Below, in pieces: positions 55,124 through 64,000 of a DNA stretch of 64,000 nt. The position numbers and the translations under genes are program-made. Numbering within the stretch: the first letter of the stretch is position 1; every line of letters starts with the position of its first letter. Under the pieces are notes generated by a model. The model was not told the DNA's origin, searched no databases, and saw only the letters and a list, made by a program, of their open reading frames with translations. Source of the DNA: Pomphorhynchus laevis (Eukaryota; Acanthocephala; Palaeacanthocephala; Echinorhynchida; Pomphorhynchidae); NCBI GenBank assembly GCA_012934845.2, contig WNNJ02001346.1, positions 124,001 through 188,000 of the forward strand, written 5' to 3'.

Positions 55124-55440
55124 CCGATTGTGCTTGCATCCAATGGTGGACTTGGTAACAATGCCGACAAAGTCATAAAACGCATGGCAACATTACAATC
55201 GAATAATACAAAGGAAAGTTACAGTGATATCATTAGGAAATTTAGAACAACTATTGGTTTCAAATTGGCAAAAATGGCATCAATGTGTGTAAGAGCTGCA
55301 AGATCAACATACGAAACTCCAGTCAATGAATTTAGAGTTTCGTAAATAATTAAATTGAATATTTTCGGACCCATTTGCGGATAACCGTGTATTTGATATA
55401 TTTTTTTTATTTTATTTTTTTTTAATTTTTTTAAATTACA
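55124..55440 (+). mobile_element. RLE-LINE family C, copy 5 (C-terminal scrap)
   Basis: Directly follows the SINE's (ATT)n. It reads IVLASNGGLGNNADKVIKRM, then SYSDIIRKFRTTIGFKLAKM and CVRAAR, stops at about 55345, and has the 3' UTR block GACCCATTTGCGGATAACC and a T-rich tail. Confidence 0.75.
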
Positions 55441-56245
55441 ATCTCTGGGTTACCCGCAAATGGGCCCGTAAATAAAAATTCAGTTCAGTTTGGGTTCAAA
55501 ATTCTGGACGTCCGATTGCAGATCGCGTTCCTCTGATGCATCGCGATGTCATTTTTGCAAGTAATAGGCCTAGACGTGTTCTAAGCTTTGTAAGCTCGTC
55601 GGGGTATCTGCTTGCTCGCTTATTTGCCAATTTAGATGCGATCCGTCTTAAAAGTTGTGTGGCATTGTCACCGCTTCCACCTGAGAATGAGAAGACGGCG
55701 GGTACAAGAGACCCCCGCTCGAACTCTGTTATTCTTTCGAGATATTTACTGCGCTTTCGCTGTTGGTGGTACTTATAGCAGGACTATGGTGTCTTGGAAG
55801 AGTTGGACTGAGCGAAAGCGTTAAACACGCAAATGTCGAAGAAAGTTCGCTCACTCCTATCACCAAACAACCCTGAGCATGCAATGTCGAGCCTAGCATC
55901 ACGGTCTTTTGTCGTTGAGCCGTTTCTAAAGTCAAAGTTTGGCGGGACTGGTGTAAGCAGCGGCTCAACTTATACGTTATACGATGTTTCTGTTAGCTGA
56001 TAGGCAATAAAATCGCGCACGGCATCGTGTCGCATCGACGGAAGACCACCGAATGGGCATGAGAGAGCATGGGCAACTGTATTAATCTGCCTACATTTAC
56101 ATTGAGTTGGTGCGGATTTAGGCGTAATTCCGTATCTAGAAGAAATAGAATCACAAAACTCGATGTTACTTAATCGAGTTGCTCGATCGAATGTAGGATA
56201 TCCGGATTTGATATTGTGTAATAATATCAAATGTGTATTTGATAT
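55441..56245 (-). mobile_element. RLE-LINE family C, copy 6 (minus, RLE part)
   Basis: Minus strand: FDRATRLSNIEFCDSISSRY, finger CKC...HALSC, GLPSMRHDAVRDFIAYQL, NGSTTKDRDARLDIACSGLF, SERTFFDICVFNAFAQSN and YHQQRKRSKY. The 3' UTR block GGGCCCATTTGCGGGTAACC lies at about 55451-55470. It is diverged from copy 3 and carries stops. It meets copy 5 tail to tail. Confidence 0.78.
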
Positions 56246-56251
56246 TTTTTT

Positions 56252-57310
56252 ATATTTTTTTTTGAAAAAAAAAACAAATACAGTTATACTATAAATTTTA
56301 GTTCATTGAGTTTGCAGGTCGATGTCGAGCAGAACGAGGACCGCGAATACACATCGAAATTGAACGAGCCAACTGAATTCCAATCTTTGACCGTAATTTT
56401 GTCAATTCTTCTGAGTAGGAATGATTGTTTTTTATTGCCATCTTCTGTGCAATTCTCTGAATTAATTGTGCAGATGATTTTACTGCTCCACCGAAACATG
56501 ATAACACGATAGGTGCGAAATTCGCCCTCTCTATGGCAGTTACTCTCTCTTGATACTTAGCGAATTTACGTGTTTCGTGATATGTAAAAGCAGCCCCAGC
56601 GGATTTCGAAAGGTTGGACGGAGCGAAAACGTTAAAAACGCAAGTATCAAATAAAGTTCGCTCCGAACGACTTCCATAAAAACCACAGCAGGCGATATCC
56701 AAACGTGCATCATGAGCGCGAGATGTAGATATGCGCTCGAAATGAATACTAGAATTTACTGGCAGTAGTGTTGGCTCTTTTTGCACATTATCACATATTT
56801 CTGTCAAGGTTTTAGAAAATATATCACGAATTGAATCATGTCTTATCGATGGATGACCTCCGGTGGGACAGGTAAGTGAGTGAGCCAGAGAATTATGTTC
56901 ACCGCTGGGGCAATGAGAGGGCGCGTCTAGTGGTAGTCTATGATATCGAGCTGCAAGTGCGTCACGAAATTCTACATTGCTAACTCGAGTCCAACGATCA
57001 CTCTTAGGATATGTGGAGAGCCATGACGAGGCACCTTTGACTTGTAGATGTTCCATAATACGTAACAAATTGTCACCAACATTAGCTACTCGATCTCTAA
57101 GCAATGACTTTTGAATATCAATCTTTGAAGTGCCTATAAGGGCAATGCGTTTGGATTGTTCAGTCCTTAAGTCCACACCGTATAAGCCATTTAAATAAGG
57201 AGTGCATATATCTTTTGAGCTTTTAAACTCTTCTATCGCAGTAAAACGTGGGTCAGCAATACCTAGACCACCTAGTCTTATCGGAAGGGAAAATAACGGC
57301 CATAAATAAT
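56252..57310 (-). mobile_element. RLE-LINE family C, copy 7 (minus, inverted twin of copy 3)
   Basis: The open minus frame (57176-56298, 292 codons) equals the C-terminal third of the 792-codon ORF except for about two residues (T to K in TYPKSDRW; C to S in the finger, CPSGEHN). Base pairing of coordinates is constant (sum 110920), so there is no internal gap. A 4-bp length difference occurs in the tail. The match ends at 57310/53610. Confidence 0.88.
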
Positions 57311-57978
57311 AATAATATATTATTATTAGAATAATATATATTATTAGAGCTAAGTTATATAGAAAGTAAGCTAAGTTATATAGAAATAACTTAGCTTATG
57401 ATTGGATTTTTGAATTCTTTACTTTTGGTCACATTCTTGTATGTTTTACGAAAATAAAAATTTTTCTTCAAAAAAAATTATTATTAAAACCATGCCACTA
57501 TTCATTTTCATTAAACTTTTGTAAGTATCAGCATACACTGTTTTTTAAAGAAATACAACAAAACTTCAAAACTGATCATGCCCACAATGATTTAATCGGA
57601 AAATATATTGCAATTGGATAAACATCGACATATTTATTGATCGATAATGAGAGTCAAATAAAAAATATTGAGAATTTGTCGAATTTTCAATTCAATGATT
57701 GCTATCAAAAGAAAAAGTTTACAAAAACTATTTCACTTTAAGAAATTATATAAGATATTATGTATATTTTATGCTTATGTATAATAAATAATCCACACGC
57801 AAAAGGTTCTTTAACAGAATAACAAGTACTATCTTGAATATGGTCACTGTGTATGACCGAAACGTAAAATTTATATAAAAGAACATTTCTCGGGTGGTTA
57901 ATTTATTTTGCCTAAGCATAGGATCTGTCATGTTGCTGCTTCGATATTCTTACTTAATCAGTAAAAGATACTCTCCAC
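57311..57978. other. AT-rich spacer
   Basis: A short duplicated AGCTAAGTTATATAGAAA lies at 57346-57395. No gene is supported. Confidence 0.5.
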
Positions 57979-58634
57979 TTAATTTAATATGACGACTTAA
58001 CATGACGATTTAATGTGACGATTTAATATGACGACTTAATATGACGACTTAATATGACGACTTAATATAACCACTGAAAAAAACGACTTAATATGACGAC
58101 TTAATATGACGACTTAATATGACGACTTAATATGACGACTTAATATGACGACTTAATATGACGACTTAATATGACGACTTAATATGACGACTTAATATGA
58201 CGACTTAATATGACGACTTAACGTGACGATTTAATATGACGATTTAATATGACGACTTAATATGACGACTTAATATGACGACTTAATATGACGACTTAAT
58301 ATGACTTAATATGACGACTTAATATGACGACTTAATATGACGACTTAATATGACGACTTAATATGACGACTTAATATGACGACTTAATATGACGACTTAA
58401 TATGACGACTTAATATGACGACTTAATATGACGACTTAATATGACGACTTAATATGACGACTTAATATGACGACTTAATATGACGACTTAATATGACGAC
58501 TTAATATGACGACTTAATATGACAACTTAATATGAGGACTTAACATGACGTTTAAATATGATGACTTAATATGACGACGTAATACGGCATATTAATACGA
58601 CGATTTAATATGACGACTTAATATGACAACTTAA
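57979..58634. repeat. 13-bp minisatellite (TTAATATGACGAC)n
   Basis: About 50 copies of a 13-bp unit, mostly identical. Variant units (TTTAATATGACGA, AACATGACGAT, a CACTGAAAAAAAC break near 58073) occur toward both edges and at about 58220 and 58295. The centre is very homogeneous. Confidence 0.95.
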
Positions 58635-58664
58635 ACTCAATTATTTCATTATCATTTATCTCTT

Positions 58665-60190
58665 GTAATATAAATCCTGATGAATTTTCTTCTTATCTCA
58701 ATCTAAGCTATCTAATTTACTTTCTCTTCAACCCATATGCCCCTTGTATCATCTCTTCTCTTTAAATGATTCCCTCCCAGAGCTATTCCACCTTCTCCCG
58801 TTTCGTCTGATGAAGTTTCTGGTTCTGCTGTTATTACCTAATAAAACCTCTCTTTCTGACCCAATTCTTACTCACTTGCTTAAAAATATCTGATCCTCTA
58901 TCTCATCCTTCCTAACCACATTGTTCAACTTGTCTATTCGTAGCCGCACATTTCCTTCCAACTGGAAATGCGCCACTGTTCGTCTTCTCCTCAAAAAGCA
59001 ATATATCGACCCCTCACTACCATATTCGTACCGTTCTATCTCACTTATCACAAGTTTCTCTAAACTCGTTTAGCGTCTCGTTCTAAAGCAAGTTAATGCA
59101 TATCTATTTTCCTCCATCTTATTTCCTCCCTTCCTAGCCGCTTTTAGCTTTAATCACACAACTGAAATTTGTCTGTCTTAATGTTTATAACGACTTACTC
59201 ATCTCGCGTTGTAAAAAATTATGTAGTGTCATAGTTTCTTTTGATCTTTCATCTGTTTTTGACATTGTCGATCACTCGATTCTACTCCATCGCCTTCGTC
59301 ATGATTACGGCTTCTATTTACCCCCGTGCATTTCGAGTTTGTTCTAACTCTTTTCTTTCCCATACTTCTTCCATCACGTCCGGTGTTCCACAAGGATCCG
59401 TATTAGGCCCTATGCTTTTCTCTCTTCTCGGTGATCTGTCTTCTATTTCTCATACATTTGACTTTCATGTTATGCAAAATGCTGATGACATTCTCATCTA
59501 TGATCATGCACCTACTTATCGTATTCGCGATCTTGGTGTTTCTGCTTCCGACTGTCTTGTCTCAATTTCCAATCATCTTTCTCCCCATCGCCTTTCTCTG
59601 AATCCTGATAAATCCAAAACAATGTGGATCCTTCATCGACCGACGGGTTAGAACCTCCATATGTATCATTACATTATACAATTCTTCCTATCGTTGACAA
59701 TCTCGTTTTCTTAGGCTTCCATTTCGACAACCGACTTTCATTTAAACCTTTCGTTAGAGATAAAGTATGCTCATCTACCTTGATTCTCCGCAACCTCCGT
59801 CAAATTCGTAAATTTATCGATTTCCCTTCATGTATGAATCTCATATGTTCTCTCATTTTCTAAAGACTTGATTACGTTTTGAGTCTATTTTCCAACTCAC
59901 ATATATCCACTCTTCTTTCACTTCAACGCATTGTCAACTCAGCCATTTGAATTCTACCCTCGATTTGCCTACCATTTATTCCCGTGTTCAAATTCGTATT
60001 CTCCTCATCATTTCCGCCTTGTAACTTTTAATACACCTTCATTTTTCCTTTTCTTGATAATTCTTATTATGTTTACTGTTACTTGCGTTTCCTTAATTCC
60101 CTTGTTTTACATGTATCAAACTTCTTTACGTCATTTGGATTCCGCTCCTTCCTTGTAGCTGTTTCTCTTTCGTGGAATCATCTAATATAT
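58665..60190 (+). mobile_element. CR1/L2-like LINE, copy A3 (5'-truncated)
   Basis: Begins right after the minisatellite within the region matching A1's NPDEFSSYLQTKLSNL. RT pieces are IVSFDLSSVFDIVDHSILLH in mixed frames, SGVPQGSVLGPMLFSLLGDL and MQNADDILIYDHAP (NADD in place of YADD), then FLGFHFDNRLSFKPFVRDKV. A C-terminal tail follows to about 60190. It is close to A1 in sequence, opposite in strand, with several breaks. Confidence 0.8.
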
Positions 60191-60396
60191 ATCATTAATG
60201 TATCGAAACATATATTTCAATCCACTAGGCTGGCTGCTGCAGTGTAGATATACATTTCTGTATATTACTTTTGGTAGTGGATCGTATTCCAACTATCTAT
60301 TAGAAACCTACCTAGTTGTGTGATCTGCTAGCTGCATCACTGGTCTTTCATGCTGCCACTTGCAATGAATTTTTGCACTGTCGAATGATTTTAAAT

Positions 60397-60512
60397 AGTT
60401 GATAATGATCCATTTATTGGAGAAGAATTATTAGAGCTGGATCAAAGAAAGAAAAATTTTATTTGATATTTCATTAACCTCTGTTAGCATCTTCAGAAAA
60501 TTGTAATGTAAT
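60397..60512. repeat. Half copy of the 8.9-kb fold-back family
   Basis: TTGATAATGATCCATTTATT and the following 90 bases match 8821-8930, including CTAACCTCTGTTAGCATCTT. The second arm is missing. Confidence 0.75.
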
Positions 60513-60859
60513 TTATTATAATTTACAATGATTATATTTATTTAGCGGAAATCCCGTCAGCTGCTGTGCTGCGCGGCTTTCGCATGTCCGTTCTAGGGTT
60601 GTTACGAGTCGTATTGTTCAAATAAGTTTTTTCTGCATCGGTAGCTGTTTCTCTTTCATCTGCTATTCATACACGCCAAAACAACTTAACTAATTTATCT
60701 GCTTGACTTTTGCTGTTTTTGTTAGTTAGTGGACTTAAAAGCGGGCAGCTGGCATGCATTTGCCACGTTGAATAGATTATTATTGCCTTACATATAATTA
60801 GGTCTGTATTAGGTACTAGTACATGATGCACGTTCCTTCATGACAAACGGAGTACATTG

Positions 60860-61000
60860 GGCAACAGCTTACCAACATGGTTACCAAATATTAAAAGCAA
60901 GATTCTTGCGCAAGTATTTCCTCGATCTTCGAAGTACGACCCAATTGTGGAAGAAACAGAGCTCGTACAAGTCAATCCTCAGTGTGATGATTGCGATATT
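60860..61000 (+). mobile_element. Small gypsy-type polyprotein fossil fragment
   Basis: LPTWLPNIKSKILAQVFPRS and SKYDPIVEETELVQVNPQ resemble a short segment found near the integrase C-terminus of some LTR retrotransposons. It is an isolated relic with no LTRs seen nearby. The family call is tentative. Confidence 0.35.
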
Positions 61001-61811
61001 TGTTTAATTTGTTCACATGTCTACTTATCACGTATTTGTAATTTGGTCCATATGCCTTCAATGGTTAGAGTATAGTGACCATCTGACGACACACATTTAC
61101 TGATATTTCAAGTTTAAGTTTTGACAATTTTCAGTAAAATTTAAATTTTACAATTTCCCAATAATACTCATTAATGCAAGCCCGAAATCCTAGTCTTGTC
61201 GCATTATATACGAAATATTTTATGGATTTTCCAAGCACCGACTTATTACATTTGGCTCATAATATAATTTTTAAATTTTTAGCAAAATAAAAATTAAAGT
61301 TTAGATACTGAACTTTATTTCTGCAATATTAAATTGTCACGATTAAAACACAAATTGCAAAAAATCGCAAATGCATTTTCATAAGAGGGCGGAAGAACCA
61401 AACCCTATATGCTCGTGAAATTTGTTAATGTATTAGAATGAATACCATGCATTGCAAATTATTATATCTAAATATTTAATCCATAAGATTTCATAATTTA
61501 AAATCAATACTAATAGATATACTATATTAATAATGATTACAATCAATTGATGAATAAGTTTATAATTGATTAATAATAAGTTATTAATGTTTAATTATTG
61601 ATTTAGATTATAATTTGTAATGAAAATAATCCCCAAATGTATTTTTAATGCATATATTAAAATACTTTGGAATTTTATAAATTCATAGATTTCATACATA
61701 TTAATCAAATAATTTATATTAATTTATACTTTAATTTATATTTTAGCTTAAATAGCCTAAAAATATCTCATTTGATATCTTTTGCAACTCATTCACATAG
61801 TATAATTGCAG
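61001..61811. other. AT-rich non-coding stretch
   Basis: Nothing recognised beyond simple A/T-rich sequence. Confidence 0.5.
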
Positions 61812-61966
61812 TAAACGATATGTACAACACAAGATGTACTGACTGTACAACAACTAGCACTAAGAGCGTAAAGTTTGCCCAACTCAATCATGGCCAAATC
61901 GAGAAAGTTTTCAATATTTCTTATTTAAGCAATAATATTGTCTGTCAATCACTAGCAAATATAAGT
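61812..61966 (+). CDS. Weak candidate host exon
   Basis: An open frame reads AVNDMYNTRCTDCTTTSTKS, then VKFAQLNHGQIEKVFNISYL. It ends at a good donor (ATATAA|GTAAGAG). Possible acceptors are TTCACATAG or ATAATTGCAG. No family is recognised. Confidence 0.25.
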
Positions 61967-62039
61967 AAGAGTTCATATAAAGGTAGTTTGGATGAGTTCA
62001 TATAAATGTAGTTAGTTTGCCCTCGCGGTTTCTATTTTT

Positions 62040-62200
62040 AAAATGCACTGTTTATGTATTCATTGTGGGCAGTACAATGATGTACGGATCCAAAAGATGG
62101 TCGATAAATGATGGCGATATTTGGACGCTGGTCTGCGCGAAAATGAGTATGATGCGCCTGATTTGCAAAATATCTTTACAAGAAACAACAAAGTTCTGAA
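62040..62200 (+). mobile_element. LINE C-terminal scrap (RTE/other), tentative
   Basis: STMMYGSKRWSINDGDIWTL, then AKMSMMRLICKISLQETTK, resembles the PxxLYGSExW...MRMLR motif after the RT thumb of some LINEs. It is short and unaccompanied. Confidence 0.4.
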
Positions 62201-62544
62201 CTGAATAAGAATATATAGTATAAGATATGTATTTAAGAGGCAAATATCAGATGATTAGGTCACAATAAACAACATGAGTATAACTAGTCAAATACAGCGT
62301 ATGATCTGACAGTGCATCCCACAGCTAGATGTCGAGGGTAGCCGCTACAAGACTGGAAGCATTTGATCGACGGACTACAAAACTTAATGGAGTGAACGAT
62401 TGATGGAAACACGGACATTATTTGAGATCGAGAAGATCAATCAATGGAAACTGCAATAAATAAGCATTTGGATTTTCTGTTCACTATTTTTTATTTAAAT
62501 TAATAGGAACAAAGGAAAATCAAGCACGAAAAAGATTAAAATCA

Positions 62545-62700
62545 TGTTACAATTAAAAATTAAAATTTAAAATAAAAGTCAATTTTTATAAATTGACTAA
62601 TAAGTAGCAGGTGATGTATCAGTATAAGGATTAAAGGTCATCAGATGAAACTGCTATGTTATCAGGTTTCGTCCCCTATTCTTCGAAACCAGCAAATGTC
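62545..62700 (+). repeat. R1 repeat copy
   Basis: AATTTAAAATAAAAGTCAAT body, then the core AAGGTCATCAGATGAAACTG and CTATGTTATCAGGTTTCGTC. Confidence 0.6.
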
Positions 62701-62879
62701 TTACTAACCATCAGATGGTCGTTCACTTCCTACCTCGAAAGTAAGTGTACAAAATGCCATAACCTGATCACAAATCAGGTGGACACGGCGGTGTCCTACC
62801 ACCGCGGTGTATATTTAATCAAAGGTGAATTTATGTTCAGAGTTTTTTGCCAGGCATCAAGCGCTCCACTTTTAGGATT

Positions 62880-63025
62880 TTATATAATTTATAACAAGTT
62901 AAAATTAAAAATTGAAATTTAAAATAAAAGTCAATTTTTATAAATTGACTAATAAATAGCAGGTGATGTATCAAAATAAGGATAAGAGGTCATATGGAGG
63001 ACTACCATCAGGTTTTGGCCAATTT
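62880..63025 (+). repeat. R1 repeat copy
   Basis: Same body as the preceding copy, about 330 bp further on in the same orientation. The core is GAGGTCATATGGAGGACTAC and the end CATCAGGTTTTGGCC. Confidence 0.6.
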
Positions 63026-64000
63026 TATTAACACCAATTTGAACTCATTTTATTTGTATAAATATAGATAATTAATTTTAAATAATTTTGATTAATCAAA
63101 ATATTTAAGATTTCTACTAATAACTTACGTAGATATTATTATATTTTAGACAACAAAAAGAGCTTGAACAGCTCGAATATAAGGTTAATTAATTTTTCTA
63201 ACGCTTTCTAAAATCTATTTTTGATTACTGATTATTAATTTAAAAGTAATTGAGTTAACAGGTAATATTTTCAATAATATTTTAAATATTAAAATATTAT
63301 TTTCCAAATATTTTCAAGTAATCTATTACTATTCTATAAGTTATAACTCACTCTTTATGTAATGAACTCGAAACCTAATGGACAGTAATAACCAGTGTCA
63401 TTTAACTAAGTTAAGAATAACGTCAAAGTAAAAATTAATATAAGAACCGATTTTAAAATTAAAAGTAATGCTAAAGTGTCATCCATACTAGCATTAATTG
63501 ATGGTAATCCAAAACAGTTATTAAACATATAAAACAAAAACCGAAGAATATGTCATCAATGATCTCGTTTAAAATAATATATCACATGTGAGAAGAATAA
63601 AGATTATCGATTACTTTAATACTATCTAAAAATTTTTTCTTGAATAATGCTGATAATATATCAATTTATATATATTTTTAAAAGTAATATTTTATTTACT
63701 CTATAATCTTCTAAGTAGTAGATTACTTGATGAACTTTAATAGGCAAAACAACTACGCAAATGTCATAAACTCAACTCTTTACTGGTTTCTAACCCAGTC
63801 GTATATTCATGACATTATATTTAAACACACATCAAATTGTGATAACAAATCAATAATATTGAGGTATTGCTACTCGTTGTGATATTGAGGGTTCATAGAC
63901 GCTTTTAGCTTATGAAATGAACCAGTCTTACCCTATATTGTTTTTGTTGCGCTGAATTCTTGTTATTTAAAAGAACACAAAGTCACTTTAATCCAAATTA
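63026..64000. other. AT-rich end of window
   Basis: No gene, RNA or repeat is recognised. Confidence 0.5.

Noticed and set aside
57979-58634. CRISPR-like regular repeat
   Set aside because: The 13-bp units are contiguous with no unique spacers; it is a minisatellite in eukaryotic DNA.

Overview
The window looks like repeat-dominated nuclear DNA of an AT-rich invertebrate animal. Several features point to a eukaryote: open frames ending at splice-like CAG|GT sites, AATAAA signals, long A/T-rich spacers, (TA)n and minisatellite tracts, many LINE families, hAT and pogo/Tigger DNA transposons, an LTR retrotransposon fossil and one animal-type LicD/fukutin-like gene. The phylum cannot be fixed from the sequence alone. 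I could not run any search, so every family assignment rests on recognised motifs.

Layout. 1-5.1 kb: short open frames on the minus strand that look like exons of an unrecognised host gene, among copies of two AT-rich repeats (R1, R2). 5.4-9.1 kb: a LINE endonuclease scrap, a decayed Tigger/pogo transposase, a 318-bp hAT MITE with a perfect 8-bp target duplication, and a fold-back element. 9.7-12.9 kb: a CR1/L2-like LINE (A1, minus) abutting a hAT transposase (12.9-14.8 kb). 16.05-16.7 kb: a (TA)n tract and a 461-bp repeat, partly tandem, that carries a hammerhead-ribozyme motif. 16.7-19.4 kb: R1-rich AT DNA.

19.4-31.4 kb is one nested block. A Ty3/gypsy-like LTR element fossil (LTRs about 205 bp, 5-bp target duplication) received a Jockey/I-type LINE (B1) inside its 5' LTR and a CR1/L2-like LINE (A2) inside its integrase region. 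33-43.3 kb holds four more LINE-B copies in both orientations, a stray endonuclease fragment of another LINE and possible host exons. 43.3-44.2 kb has a second copy of the ribozyme repeat and a 200-bp fold-back. 45.8-47.7 kb is a GC-richer reverse transcriptase relic with a restriction-like endonuclease (RLE) tail (family D).

48.0-49.0 kb contains the best host gene, an intact 311-residue LicD/fukutin-like type II membrane protein (minus). It is followed by an acidic ORF with an internal 90-codon duplication. 50.0-57.3 kb is an array of at least seven 5'-truncated copies of an RLE-encoding non-LTR retrotransposon (family C), joined head to tail mostly at TTA/ATT-rich tails. It includes a 792-codon open RT-RLE frame, a tRNA-like SINE, and a pair of about 1.06-kb near-identical inverted arms. 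58.0-58.6 kb is a 13-bp minisatellite, next to a third CR1/L2-like LINE (A3). The rest is AT-rich DNA with small relics and more R1 copies.

The genes form no pathway. The biology here is mobile-element ecology: elements landing in other elements, in their own tails and in microsatellites. The most unusual items are the ribozyme-bearing 461-bp repeat and the RLE-LINE array.
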